Below are positions 6,734 through 15,865 of a stretch of 64,000 bases of DNA, in pieces. The position numbers and the translations under genes are program-made. Positions within the stretch are counted from its first letter, which is position 1; each line of letters begins with the position of its first letter. The notes under the pieces are model-generated. The model had not been told where the DNA came from, searched no databases, and saw only the letters and a list, made by a program, of their open reading frames with translations. Origin of the DNA: Shinella granuli (GTDB lineage Bacteria; Pseudomonadota; Alphaproteobacteria; Rhizobiales; Rhizobiaceae); contig NZ_SLVX01000005.1 in the NCBI RefSeq assembly GCF_004341885.1, forward strand, positions 248,001 to 312,000. Reading direction: 5' to 3'.

Positions 6734-8605
6734 TCAGTTGAGGCGCTTCAGGCGGCGGTGGATGGTGGAGCGGTTGACGCCGAGTTTGCGGGCAAGCGCA
6801 GAGACATTGTTGCCGCAATCGCTGAGCGCCTGGCGCAGTTCGCCGTCATCGTCGGGCGGGGCGGCCACAGGCCCGGCGAAGAGATGGTCCGGCAGGCAGT
6901 CGACATCGATGACGCCGCCCTCGGAGAGCGCCGCGGCGACGCGCAGCGCATTGGAAAGCTCGCGCAGATTGCCCGGCCAGGCATGGGCGAGCAGGGCGGC
7001 CTGCGCCGCCTTGTCGATGCGGTAGGTCTCGCCGTTCTCCTTTTCGATGCGGGCGAGAAGCTGGTCGATCAGCCAGCCGAGGTCCTCCCGCTCGCGCAGG
7101 GCCGGCAGGCTGAGCGTCGCCGCGTTCAGGCGATAATAGAGGTCCTGCCGGAAGCGGCCCTCCTTCACCAGGTCGGCAAGGTCGCGGTGCGAGGCAGAGA
7201 GCACGCGCAGGCGCACCGGGCGCGCCTTCAGCGCGCCGACCGGCTGCACCTCGTTTTCCGAAAGCACGCGCAGCAGCCGGCTTTGCAGCGTAAGCGGCAT
7301 GTCGCCGATCTCGTCGAGGAAGAGCGTTCCGCCATTCGCCTCCTCGATCAGGCCGCGCTTGCCCTTCTGGCTGGCGCCGGTGAAGGCACCGGGCGTGTAA
7401 CCGAACAGTTCGGATTCGATGAGGTGTTCGGGGATCGCCGCGCAATTGACGGCGACGAAATTGCCGCTGCCGCCGCAGCTATCATGGATCGCGCGGGCGA
7501 GGAATTCCTTGCCGCTGCCGGTCTCGCCCTGGATGAGGATCGGGATGTCGCGCGCCGCAAGCTTCGCTGCCCGCGCCTGCACCCGCTCCATCGCCGCGTC
7601 ACCCCGGCTGAGGTCGCGCAACGCCCGCGGCAGGCGCGGCGCCGGCATGTTCGGCGTGCGCAGGCTGACGGCGGGCGCGATGGCGCTGGCAAAGAGCACG
7701 AGGCCGTTTTTCGCGCGCAGCAGGCGTTCACCATTCGGCCGGCCGCGCATGAAACGCGGCAGGTCGTCCACATCCATGTCGAAGACCTCGGATATCCGCA
7801 GGCCAAGGAAATCGCGCGTCGCCAGGCCACGCATGTTCATCGAGCGGGCGAGCGCGCCGAAACCGCCATGGGTCATGCCGGTGATGCGGCCGGACCCGTC
7901 GAGCGCGATGGCGGCGTCCGGATCGACGTCCAGGAACTCCGGCGAACGGGCAAGGCGCAGCACCCAGTCGTTGCGGGTGCGGGTCATGAGGTTGGCAAGC
8001 TCGATGCGCCGCGCGGTGGAGGCGACGAGGTGCAGCGCCAGCTGCTGGCTGGCCTTGGCGGTCGGCGAGCGGAGCTGGGAAATGTCGAGCACCGCGGTGA
8101 GGTCGCCCAGCGTGTCGAAGACCGGCGCGGCCGTGCAGGTCAGCCCGATATGGCTGGCGTCGAAATGATCGTCCTGGTGGATGATGACCGGCTCGCCGGA
8201 GACGATGCAGGCACCGACGGCGCAGGTGCCCGCGCGGTTTTCCGACCATTCCGAGCCGAGATAGAGCCCCGCCTTGCGCAGTTGGTTGTCGAAGGTCGGA
8301 TCGCCCATGAAATCGACGGTGACGCCGCGCGCATCGGACAGCAGCAGCACATAGTTCTGCCCGGCGACCTGGTTGAACAGGCCTTCGAGGCCGGAGCGGC
8401 CGATGCGGATCAGTTCCTCTGCCTGCTCGCGATGCTCGCGCAGCTTCAGTTCGGGAACGATATAGGCTTCCTGCGCGATGGTCGGGTCGAGCTTGTAGTC
8501 GTTGAGGCAGCGCAGCCAGGATTTGACGACGGGCGCATCGCGCGGGCTGACGGCGCCCATGCCGACGCGTTCGATCTCCCGTATGTGCGACAGCGTCGAC
8601 ACCAT
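6734..8605 (-). CDS. Sigma-54-dependent transcriptional activator, AcoR-like
   Basis: 623 residues. An N-terminal GAF-type sensor region (about 60-220) is followed by the AAA+ domain with Walker A GETGSGKE at 360-367, the sigma-54 contact loop GAFTGA at 406-411 and Walker B FLDEIGD at about 429-435, then a Fis-type helix-turn-helix at the C terminus (NNVSALARKLGVNRSTIHRRLKRL). The architecture matches AcoR, MimR and related activators of acetoin, alcohol and ketone catabolism. The start MVSTLSHIRE at 8605 has GGAGGATGCC before it; the frame is open 74 codons further upstream without support. It most likely activates the downstream operon from the TGCAACA palindrome; the inducer is probably an alcohol or ketone (inference). 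Confidence 0.9.
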   Translation of the reverse strand: MVSTLSHIREIERVGMGAVSPRDAPVVKSWLRCLNDYKLDPTIAQEAYIVPELKLREHREQAEELIRIGRSGLEGLFNQVAGQNYVLLLSDARGVTVDFMGDPTFDNQLRKAGLYLGSEWSENRAGTCAVGACIVSGEPVIIHQDDHFDASHIGLTCTAAPVFDTLGDLTAVLDISQLRSPTAKASQQLALHLVASTARRIELANLMTRTRNDWVLRLARSPEFLDVDPDAAIALDGSGRITGMTHGGFGALARSMNMRGLATRDFLGLRISEVFDMDVDDLPRFMRGRPNGERLLRAKNGLVLFASAIAPAVSLRTPNMPAPRLPRALRDLSRGDAAMERVQARAAKLAARDIPILIQGETGSGKEFLARAIHDSCGGSGNFVAVNCAAIPEHLIESELFGYTPGAFTGASQKGKRGLIEEANGGTLFLDEIGDMPLTLQSRLLRVLSENEVQPVGALKARPVRLRVLSASHRDLADLVKEGRFRQDLYYRLNAATLSLPALREREDLGWLIDQLLARIEKENGETYRIDKAAQAALLAHAWPGNLRELSNALRVAAALSEGGVIDVDCLPDHLFAGPVAAPPDDDGELRQALSDCGNNVSALARKLGVNRSTIHRRLKRLN

Positions 8606-8693
8606 AAGGCATCCTCCTGCCCGCATGGTCGCACAGGAGCCGCCGCGGGACAATCGCCCATAGGTCGGATGCGAAACGCCCTTGCGGGCGGCA

Positions 8694-9656
8694 TCAAGCC
8701 GTCGATGCAAGCCGCACGCGATGGCCGGGGGCGATCTCGACCAGCGCGGAGGGCACCGGCGGCTTGAAGACATCCGGCGCCGCGCTGCCATCGGACACGA
8801 AGCGGCGCCCATCGGGCAGGGTCGCATCCGGCGCGAAAGCGGCCGCGACCGGGTTCAGCGCCGCATCCGGATCGGGAATGGCAGCGATCAGCCGGCGGGT
8901 ATAGGGATGGGTCGGCGTCTCGAAGATCTGCCGCCAGCCGCCCTCCTCCACCACCTCGCCGAAGAACATCACCAGCACCCGGTCGCTCATGTGTTCGACG
9001 ACGCTGAGGTCGTGACTGATCATGATGTAGGAGAGGCCAAGCTTTTCCTGCAGGTCGAGCAGCAGGTTGATGATCTGGGCGCGGATCGAGACGTCGAGGG
9101 CGGAGACCGGCTCGTCCAGCACGACGATCTCCGGCTCCAGGATCAGCGCGCGGGCGATGCCGATGCGCTGGCGCTGGCCGCCGGAGAACTCGTGCGGATA
9201 GCGGCGCGCCTGCTCGGGCGTCAGGCCGACATTCTTCAGCATGGCCTCGATCCGGCCCTCGATTTCCGACGCGGCGGTGATGCCGTGCAGCTTCAGCGGC
9301 GCGGCGAGCGAGGTGCGCACGCACTGGCGCGGGTTCAGCGAGGCATAGGGGTCCTGAAAGACCATCTGCACCGCCTTGGCGCGCTGCATGCGCCCCGGCG
9401 CGCCTGGCCCGGCGAGCGGCTGGCCGCGATAACGGATCGTGCCTTCCGTCGGCTCCTGGAGGCCGAGGATGGAGAGCGCCGTCGTGGACTTGCCGCAGCC
9501 CGATTCGCCGACGATCGACAGGCACTCGCCCTTGGCGAGGTCGAAGCTGATACCGTTGACGGCGTGCAGCATGCGCCGCCCCGTGCCGAACAGGCCGCCG
9601 CCGGAAATCGGGAAGCGGACGTGGAGGTCGTCCACCTGCAACAGGGGCGCTGTCAT
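8694..9656 (-). CDS. Oligopeptide/dipeptide ABC transporter ATP-binding protein (DppF/OppF type)
   Basis: 320 residues. Walker A GESGCGKST, Q-loop VFQDPYASLNPR, signature FSGGQRQRIGIARAL, Walker B EIVVLDEP and the switch histidine in MISHDLSVVEHM are intact. The C-terminal stretch after the ABC domain (PTHPYTRRLIAAIP) is the oligopeptide-family extension. The start ATG shares four bases with the stop of the preceding ATPase gene (ATGA), implying translational coupling. The frame is open far upstream but reads through the neighbour. It is the last gene of the amidohydrolase-transporter operon and pairs with the second ATPase. Confidence 0.92.
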   Translation of the reverse strand: MTAPLLQVDDLHVRFPISGGGLFGTGRRMLHAVNGISFDLAKGECLSIVGESGCGKSTTALSILGLQEPTEGTIRYRGQPLAGPGAPGRMQRAKAVQMVFQDPYASLNPRQCVRTSLAAPLKLHGITAASEIEGRIEAMLKNVGLTPEQARRYPHEFSGGQRQRIGIARALILEPEIVVLDEPVSALDVSIRAQIINLLLDLQEKLGLSYIMISHDLSVVEHMSDRVLVMFFGEVVEEGGWRQIFETPTHPYTRRLIAAIPDPDAALNPVAAAFAPDATLPDGRRFVSDGSAAPDVFKPPVPSALVEIAPGHRVRLASTA

Positions 9657-10564
9657 GGCTGGCCCCCTTCCGGCCCGCGCGGCGCGATGAAGCGGGTTTC
9701 CGTCAGCGTCGAGCGGTCGGCGATGATGCTGTCGATATCGACGAGGCGCTGGCGACCGTGCGCGCTGCGGCTGCCGAGACGCGGCAGGGCGCCGAGCAGA
9801 CCGCGCGTATAGGCGTGGCGGGGATTTTCGAAGAGCGCCCGCGTCTCGTTCTCTTCCACGAGGCAGCCGGCATACATGACGCCGACGCGCTGGCAGATGC
9901 TGGCGATGACACCGAGATCGTGGCTGATGAAGAGCACGGCCGTGCCGCGCGCGGCGCAAAGCTCCTTGATCAGCCGCAGCACCTCGGCCTGCACGGTGAC
10001 GTCGAGCGCCGTGGTCGGCTCGTCGGCGATGAGGAGATCCGGGTTGCAGGCGAGCGCCATGGCGATCATCACGCGCTGACGCAGGCCGCCGGACATCTGG
10101 TGCGGATAGTTTTTCGCACGCCGGTCGGGATTGGGCACGCGCACATTGCCCAGCGCCTCGACGGCCAGTCTTTCCGCCTCGCCCCAGCTCCTGCCCTGAT
10201 GCAGCACGAACATTTCGGCGATCTGCCGGCCGACCGTCGAGAGCGGGTTCAGCGCCGTCATCGGCTCCTGGAAGATCATGGCGATGCGGTTGCCGCGCAG
10301 GCGCCGCATCTCGCGCTTCGGCCGGGACAGCAGGTTCTGGCCCTTGAACAGGATCTCGCCACTGGTGACGGCAAGCGGTTTCTTCAGAAGCCCCATGACG
10401 GCGAGCGAGGTTATCGACTTGCCGGAACCGGATTCGCCGACGAGCCCATAGGCCTCTCCCGGCATGATCTGGAAGGTGACGTCCTTCAGAAGCGGATGGT
10501 GGACGGAGCGGCCGAGCGCGACGCCGAGGCGAAGGTTCCGGATGTCGAGAAGCGGCGCGGTCAT
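9653..10564 (-). CDS. Oligopeptide/dipeptide ABC transporter ATP-binding protein (DppD/OppD type)
   Basis: 303 residues. Walker A GESGSGKS, Q-loop IFQEPMTALNPLSTV, signature MSGGLRQRVMIAMAL, Walker B LLIADEPTTALD and switch histidine FISHDLGVIA are present. The ending PRHAYTRGLLGALPRLG is the OppD-type C-terminal extension. The start ATG overlaps the stop of the permease gene by four bases and its own stop overlaps the next ATPase start the same way, so five genes are tightly coupled. Family specificity is for di- or oligopeptides and related compounds; the neighbourhood of D-peptidases points to D-residue peptides or amides. Confidence 0.92.
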   Translation of the reverse strand: MTAPLLDIRNLRLGVALGRSVHHPLLKDVTFQIMPGEAYGLVGESGSGKSITSLAVMGLLKKPLAVTSGEILFKGQNLLSRPKREMRRLRGNRIAMIFQEPMTALNPLSTVGRQIAEMFVLHQGRSWGEAERLAVEALGNVRVPNPDRRAKNYPHQMSGGLRQRVMIAMALACNPDLLIADEPTTALDVTVQAEVLRLIKELCAARGTAVLFISHDLGVIASICQRVGVMYAGCLVEENETRALFENPRHAYTRGLLGALPRLGSRSAHGRQRLVDIDSIIADRSTLTETRFIAPRGPEGGQP

Positions 10565-11382
10565 GGCTTGCGCGTCCTCATATGCGGGTCGAGGCTGTCG
10601 CGCAGGCCATCCCCCAGAAGGTTGAAGCCGAGCACGGAGAGGAAGATGGCAAGGCCCGGGAAGATCGCCACCCAGGGCGCGAGCTGGATGAGCTGGCGCG
10701 CATCCGTCAGCATCGAGCCCCAGCTCGGGAACGGCGGCTGGATGCCGAGGCCGAGGAAGGAGAGCGCGGCCTCGGAGAGGACGGCCGAGCCCATGCCGAG
10801 CGTCGCCATGACGAGGATCGGTCCCATCATGTTGGGCAGGATCTGCGTGAACATGATGCGCAGGTCCCCGTAGCCGAGCGTCTGCGCCGCCTGCACATAG
10901 CCCTGCGATTTCAAGGAGAGCGTCGAGGAGCGGGCGATGCGGCAGGTCCAGCTCCAGTTGGTGAGGCCGAGCGCGACGAGGAGCGACGGCAGGCCGGGGC
11001 CGAGCACGGCCATGACGGCGAGCGCGAAGATCAGCGAGGGGATGGCGAGCATGACGTTGGTGAGGCCGTTGACGAGATCGTCCCACCAGCCGCCCCAATA
11101 GCCGGCGGTCATGCCGAGCGTGACGCCGATCACTGAATTGATGACCTGCGAGACGATGCCGACCGTCAGCGAGATCTGCGCGCCGTAGAGGATGCGGGTA
11201 TAGACGTCACGCCCCTGCCCGTCCGTGCCGAACCAGAAGGTGGCGTCGGGCGGAAGTTCGGAACTCATCAGGTCCGCGTCGAGCACCGGGTCGAAGGGCG
11301 CGATCCACGGCGCCAGCACGCCGGCGAGGATGACCAGCGCCGTCAGGCTGGCGCCGAGCCAGAAGTTGAAGCCGAAGCGCAT
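10561..11382 (-). CDS. Oligopeptide-type ABC transporter permease (DppC/OppC type)
   Basis: 273 residues with about six membrane segments, the FGTDGQGRDVYTRILYGAQISL DppC signature near residue 60-80 (seen in two parts) and the cytoplasmic EAA-like loop RSSTLSLKSQGYVQAAQTLGYG contacting the ATPases. The start MRFGFNFWLG at 11382 gives a normal short N terminus ahead of the first transmembrane helix; the frame is open upstream into the previous permease. It lies 5 bases after the DppB-type gene. Inner-membrane partner of that protein. Confidence 0.9.
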   Translation of the reverse strand: MRFGFNFWLGASLTALVILAGVLAPWIAPFDPVLDADLMSSELPPDATFWFGTDGQGRDVYTRILYGAQISLTVGIVSQVINSVIGVTLGMTAGYWGGWWDDLVNGLTNVMLAIPSLIFALAVMAVLGPGLPSLLVALGLTNWSWTCRIARSSTLSLKSQGYVQAAQTLGYGDLRIMFTQILPNMMGPILVMATLGMGSAVLSEAALSFLGLGIQPPFPSWGSMLTDARQLIQLAPWVAIFPGLAIFLSVLGFNLLGDGLRDSLDPHMRTRKP

Positions 11383-11387
11383 TCCCG

Positions 11388-12323
11388 TCACTCCTGCTTG
11401 ATGCGCGGATCGATCGCGGCATAGATCAGATCGACGGCCGTGTTGATGACGAGGAACCACAGCACGATGACGAGGATCGTACCCTGCACCACGGGAATGT
11501 CGCGGATGGCGACGCTGTCGACCAGCAGCGAGCCGATGCCGGGCCAGGCGAACAGCTTCTCGATGACGACGGCCTGGCCGATCAGCGAGCCGAATTGCAG
11601 GCCGACCGTGGTGACGATCAGCACCAGCGCGTTGCGCGCCACATGCCAGCGCACCACCTTCGCCTCGCTCATGCCCTTGGAATGGGCGGTGCGAATGAAA
11701 TCGGCATTGAGCACGTCGAGCACGCCCGCCCGCGTGGTGCGTGCGAGAAGCGCCAGCGGCGTGACGCCGAGCGTGACGGCGGGCAGGATGAGATTGCGGA
11801 ACGAGCCGTCGCCGTAGCCGAAGCTGGGCAGCCAGTTCAGTTGCAGGGCGAAGAGATACATCATCAACAGGCCCAGCCAGAACTGCGGCATGGACAGGCC
11901 CGAGACCGCACCGATCATCGTCACCGTATCGAGCACCGAGCCGGGCCGTAGCGCCGCGAGGAAGCCGAGCGGCACGCCGACGACGAGGGCGAAGACCATG
12001 GCGGCGATGGCGAGTTGCAGCGAGGCCCCCATGCGGTCGTTGATGAGGTCGATCACCGGCTGGCGGGTGCGGAAACTGGTGCCGAGATCGAACTGCGCGA
12101 GGTCCGTGACATAGGCCACGAAGCGTTCTAGCAGCGGCTTGTTGAGGCCGAACTCCTCGTTGAGGCGGGCGATCATCTGCGGATCGGCGGCGCGCTTGCC
12201 ATCGGCAAAGAGGCTGGCGGCGAAGGTGCCGGGCACGACGGAGAAGATGACGAAGATCAGCAGCGCCACCACGACGACCGTCGGAATGATCTGGAAGATG
12301 CGGCGCAGGGTGAAACGAAGCAT
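11388..12323 (-). CDS. Oligopeptide-type ABC transporter permease (DppB/OppB type)
   Basis: 311 residues with an N-terminal membrane helix (LRRIFQIIPTVVVVALLIFV) and five more segments. The DppB signatures are a periplasmic region with PLLERFVAYVTDLAQFDLGTS and the EAA loop ARTTRAGVLDVLNADFIRTAHSKG. It is the first of the two permease genes after the binding protein gene, the standard order for this family. The start is the first Met of the frame, at the right distance from the membrane helix. Confidence 0.92.
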   Translation of the reverse strand: MLRFTLRRIFQIIPTVVVVALLIFVIFSVVPGTFAASLFADGKRAADPQMIARLNEEFGLNKPLLERFVAYVTDLAQFDLGTSFRTRQPVIDLINDRMGASLQLAIAAMVFALVVGVPLGFLAALRPGSVLDTVTMIGAVSGLSMPQFWLGLLMMYLFALQLNWLPSFGYGDGSFRNLILPAVTLGVTPLALLARTTRAGVLDVLNADFIRTAHSKGMSEAKVVRWHVARNALVLIVTTVGLQFGSLIGQAVVIEKLFAWPGIGSLLVDSVAIRDIPVVQGTILVIVLWFLVINTAVDLIYAAIDPRIKQE

Positions 12324-12407
12324 GAGCGGTTCCGTGTTGGCCGCCCGGACGGGCGCGACAATCGATGCGGGGGCGGCTTTGACGCCGCCCCCGAACCCCT
12401 CAAGGCT

Positions 12408-14000
12408 TTACTTGCGCGAGTCCGGCGCGGTCTCGTCGATCCAGATCTCGTCATAGGGCTGGACCGCCAGTTCCGTCGCGTTCGGAACGAGGCCGTGGAT
12501 CCACGGCTGGTAGGCCATGACCGCCTTGTTGTAGTTGAAGAACCAGACGGGCGCGTCGTCCTGCACGATGTTGTTGGCCTGGCGCAGGAGGTCGTTCTGC
12601 TTGGCGGGGTTACGCTCCTGCTGGGCCGTGTCGTAGAGCTTGTCGAATTCTGGGCTCGCATAGCTCGTATAGTTGCAGGCCGATTGCGCCGTCTTGGAAT
12701 GGTAGCAGCGCAGCGCGTTCAGCGGGTCGGGGCCGGAAAGGTTCGACCAGATGAAGGCCTGGAAGTTGTTGGTCGTTACCGCCTCGCCGAGCGCCGAGCT
12801 TTCCACCGGCTTCGGCTTCACGGTAATGCCGACCTTCTGCAGCATCGGCAGGATGGCCTCGACGATCGGCACGCCCCAGCTTTCGTTCGGGCTCGCCGTC
12901 ACCTCGAATTCGAAGCCGTCGGCATAGCCGGCTTCCGCCAGCAGGGCCTTGGCCTTTTCCGGATCGAAGGCATAGGCCGGCTTGTCCTTGTCGAAGGCCG
13001 GCGAGGAGATCGGCAGCCAGCCGGAGGCCGGATAGGCCTTGTTCTTGACGAGGCGTTCGATGATCAGCGGCGCGTTGATGGCATGGTTGATCGCCTGGCG
13101 CACCCGCTTGTCCTTGAAGGGCTCGAAAGCCGGGTTGAAGCCGATATTGCGGGTATAGACCTCGGCGACTTCCAGCAGGTGATCCTTCAGCGCGTCCTCG
13201 CCCTGATAGGCCTGGTACTGTGTCGGGCCGAGGATGGAGACGTCGATCTCCTTGTTGCGGAAGGCGACGTCGCGCGCGGCGTCCTCGGCCATCAGCACGA
13301 TGTTGATGCGGTCGAGATAGGGCTTGCCCTCCTCGTAATACTTGTCGAACTTCTCGACGACGACCTGCGAGCCCGGCACATGCTCCTTGAAGGTGAAGGC
13401 GCCGAGGCCGACGGGGGACTTGCCGAAGCTCGATTCATCCTCGACATTCGACGGATAGATGACCGTCGTGTTCTGCATCAGCGGGAAGCCGGGATTGATC
13501 GGGCCGGTATAGGTGATCTCCAGCGTGTTGTCGTCGATCTTCCTGAGGCCGGAAATCTCCTCGGCCTTGCCGGCTATATAGTCGTCCGCGCCCTTGATGT
13601 TGGCGATGAAGCTTGCGCCCGGGAAAGCGTTCTTCGGATTGGCGATGCGCTTGTAGCTGTAGATGAAGTCATCCGCCGTCAGCGGCTTGCCGTTGTGGAA
13701 GACGGCGTTCTTGCGCAGGCGATAGGTATGGACCGTGCCGTCCTCGGAAACATCCTCGGAATCCGCCAGTTCCAGCACCGGCTTGTTCTGGATCGAGTCC
13801 CAGCTATAGAGCGCGCGATGGATCGCCTGGGTGATGAACTCTTCCTGCGTGTTGGGGCTCGCCTGCACGTCGAGCGTGGCGAAGCTCGATCCGTAGGGGG
13901 CGGTGAAGACGAGCGTTCCGCCCTGGCGTTCACCCGCGGCGAGCGCCCCGGAAGCCACGCCGAGGCTGAGCATTGCGGCCAGTGTCAGTGTCTTGATCAT
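12408..14000 (-). CDS. Periplasmic peptide-type solute-binding protein (SBP family 5)
   Basis: 530 residues. Residues 1-21 (MIKTLTLAAMLSLGVASGALA) form a Sec signal peptide. The mature part has the family 5 pattern: TLDVQASPNTQEEFITQAIHRAL near the N terminus, YRLRKNAVFHNGKPLTADDFIYSYKR, and KDKRVRQAINHAINAPLIIERL in the middle. This family captures di- and oligopeptides, and sometimes sugars or amines. It lies 56 bp after the amidohydrolase gene and 84 bp before the permease genes, so it belongs to the operon starting at 15682. Ligand unknown; D-residue peptides or amides are suggested only by neighbours. Confidence 0.92.
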   Translation of the reverse strand: MIKTLTLAAMLSLGVASGALAAGERQGGTLVFTAPYGSSFATLDVQASPNTQEEFITQAIHRALYSWDSIQNKPVLELADSEDVSEDGTVHTYRLRKNAVFHNGKPLTADDFIYSYKRIANPKNAFPGASFIANIKGADDYIAGKAEEISGLRKIDDNTLEITYTGPINPGFPLMQNTTVIYPSNVEDESSFGKSPVGLGAFTFKEHVPGSQVVVEKFDKYYEEGKPYLDRINIVLMAEDAARDVAFRNKEIDVSILGPTQYQAYQGEDALKDHLLEVAEVYTRNIGFNPAFEPFKDKRVRQAINHAINAPLIIERLVKNKAYPASGWLPISSPAFDKDKPAYAFDPEKAKALLAEAGYADGFEFEVTASPNESWGVPIVEAILPMLQKVGITVKPKPVESSALGEAVTTNNFQAFIWSNLSGPDPLNALRCYHSKTAQSACNYTSYASPEFDKLYDTAQQERNPAKQNDLLRQANNIVQDDAPVWFFNYNKAVMAYQPWIHGLVPNATELAVQPYDEIWIDETAPDSRK

Positions 14001-14056
14001 GTCGTTCTCCCTCTCGTGCCGTTTTCGGCATCGTTTCAGTTCAGTCCGGCAGGCGT

Positions 14057-15682
14057 TTACCGCGCATCATGCACGACACGGCCTGCAAGCAGGGTCAGCA
14101 GGCAGCGCGTGCCTGAGAGAATGGTTTGCGGCTCCGCCGTAAGAAGATCGTTGTCGAAGACCGCGATATCGGCCCATTGGCCGGGCACGAGCCGCCCCTT
14201 CACGCCCTCGGCCTTCTGGGAATAGGCGCCGTATTCCGTATAGGCCTGCAGCGCCTCTTCCGGGCTCAGCCGTTCGGACGCATCCATCACCGTGCCCTTG
14301 CCGGTCTGGCGCGTGATCATCGCGTAGAGATTCGGGAAGGGATCGGGCGAGCAGACCGGCGAGTCCGAACCGGTCGAGGGGTTGAGGCCCATGCGCATCC
14401 AGGTGCCGATCGGGTAGGACGGCTTGCCGCGTGCCTCCCCGAGCACGGAAATATAGCTGTCGCCGAAATCGTGGATGAAGGCCATCTGCGGCGCGGGCAG
14501 GATGCCGGCGGCCTGCATGCGCGCATGCTGTCCGGGCGTGGAAAAGCCGCAATGCTCGATGCGGTGGCGGCGGTCGGGATCCGGGTTGGCGGCGAGCGCC
14601 TTCTCGTAAGCCGTGATGAGCTGTTCGATCGCCCCGTCGCCGATGGCATGGCAGACCATCTGGTAGCCACGGTCATGGCAATCCTTGACGACCGCCTCGA
14701 CCGTCTCGTCCGGCAGCATCTGCACGCCGATATTGTCGGGTTCGCCCTCATAGGGCTTCGTCATCCAGGCGGTGCGCCCGCCGGCCGAACCGTCGAGGAA
14801 GACCTTCACGCCGCCGACGCGCAGCATGTCGTCGCCGGCACCCGACAGCAGCCCTGCCCGCCAAGCGTCCTCGACGATGGACACGCCGGGATCGCCGAGC
14901 AGCGTCAGCCAGACGCGCACCGGCAGGCGGCCGGACAGTTTTGCCATCTCATAGGCCTGGATCTCGGAGAACCCGGCGACATGGCCGACCGCCGCATCCA
15001 TGCAGCTCGTAATACCGAAGGAAAGCAGATGCCGCCCGGCCCGCTCGATGCCGTCGATCAGCTCCTCGGTGGTCGCCGGCGGCATGACGGCCTTGACGAG
15101 GTTCTGGGCGTTCTCCGCGAGAAAACCGTTGAGCTTCCCGTCGGTGACGCCGATCACGCCGCCATCGGGCACCGGCGTCGCCTCGCTGATGCCGGCAAGT
15201 TCCAGCGCGCGGGAATTGGCGATGGAGACATGGCCGCAGGCGCGCGTCAGCAGGACGGGGTGGTCGGGCGCAGCGCGGTCGAGATCGTCCCGCGTCGGAT
15301 GCCGGCCGGTGTCGAGCTTGACCTGGTCGTAGCCGCGGGCGCGCACCCAGCCGCCCTTCGGCGTCGTAGCCGCGCGCTCGGCAATGCCCTTCATCAGGGC
15401 AGCCAGCGTCGGCGCGGCTGCGGGCGTCGCATCGACGAAGCCCATGGCGATACCGGTCGCGATGAGATGCAGGTGGTTGTCGATGAGGCCTGGCGTCGCA
15501 AAACGCCCCGCAAGATCGATCACCTCGGTCGCCGGCCCCTTCAGGCTCAGCATGTCGGCCGTGCTGCCGGTTGCCAGAACCTTGCCCTGCCAGACGGCCA
15601 GGGCCTCGCTGATGCCCTCCTCCCGGCCCCGCCAGATGCGGCCATTGGTCAGGATAAGATCGGCTTCAATTCCGAATGCCAT
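14057..15682 (-). CDS. Amidohydrolase family 3 protein (YtcJ/N-substituted formamide deformylase-like)
   Basis: 541 residues, the usual size of the metal-dependent amidohydrolase family 3. Metal-site motifs visible are DNHLHL (after PGLI), the KVFLDGSAGGRTAWM strand with the bridging lysine, VCHAIGDGAIEQLI, HRIEHCGF and TGSDSPVC near the C terminus. Members hydrolyse N-substituted formamides and other amides. It is the first gene of the operon with the peptide-type importer and lies divergent from a LysR regulator at 15866. The 32-bp shared element at 15762-15793 is 80-111 bp upstream of its start. It may act on the imported compound. Substrate unknown. Confidence 0.85.
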   Translation of the reverse strand: MAFGIEADLILTNGRIWRGREEGISEALAVWQGKVLATGSTADMLSLKGPATEVIDLAGRFATPGLIDNHLHLIATGIAMGFVDATPAAAPTLAALMKGIAERAATTPKGGWVRARGYDQVKLDTGRHPTRDDLDRAAPDHPVLLTRACGHVSIANSRALELAGISEATPVPDGGVIGVTDGKLNGFLAENAQNLVKAVMPPATTEELIDGIERAGRHLLSFGITSCMDAAVGHVAGFSEIQAYEMAKLSGRLPVRVWLTLLGDPGVSIVEDAWRAGLLSGAGDDMLRVGGVKVFLDGSAGGRTAWMTKPYEGEPDNIGVQMLPDETVEAVVKDCHDRGYQMVCHAIGDGAIEQLITAYEKALAANPDPDRRHRIEHCGFSTPGQHARMQAAGILPAPQMAFIHDFGDSYISVLGEARGKPSYPIGTWMRMGLNPSTGSDSPVCSPDPFPNLYAMITRQTGKGTVMDASERLSPEEALQAYTEYGAYSQKAEGVKGRLVPGQWADIAVFDNDLLTAEPQTILSGTRCLLTLLAGRVVHDAR

Positions 15683-15761
15683 GCACGGCTCCCCCTGTCG
15701 GCACCGGCCAACCGGCGCCCTTTTTCTCCACCCGCAACGTGAAAGGTTGCGGCGGGCTTGG

Positions 15762-15793
15762 CCAATTCGGTTTTGGCACGATCCTATGCGAAA
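15762..15793 (-). promoter_or_regulatory. Shared 32-bp promoter element, copy 1 (LysR target candidate)
   Basis: The 32 bases are 26/32 identical, without gaps and in the same orientation, to 19694-19725. Conserved blocks on the plus strand are CCAATTC, TTT, GGCA, ATCCTATGC and AAA. This copy lies in the divergent gap between the amidohydrolase operon and the lysR gene, 80-111 bp before the amidohydrolase start. Confidence 0.75.
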
Positions 15794-15865
15794 TCGGCAT
15801 ACCCATTTCGATTGAATGACTTATGATCGCCTTCGCCGCGCAGAAGGCACCGGAGGGACGCGCAA

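Noticed and set aside
15775-15791. A TGGCACG...ATGC sequence resembling a sigma-54 promoter towards lysR
   Set aside because: The -12 GC is one base too far, and the other copy of the shared element at 19694 lacks TGGCAC. The resemblance is better explained by the conserved LysR-type element.
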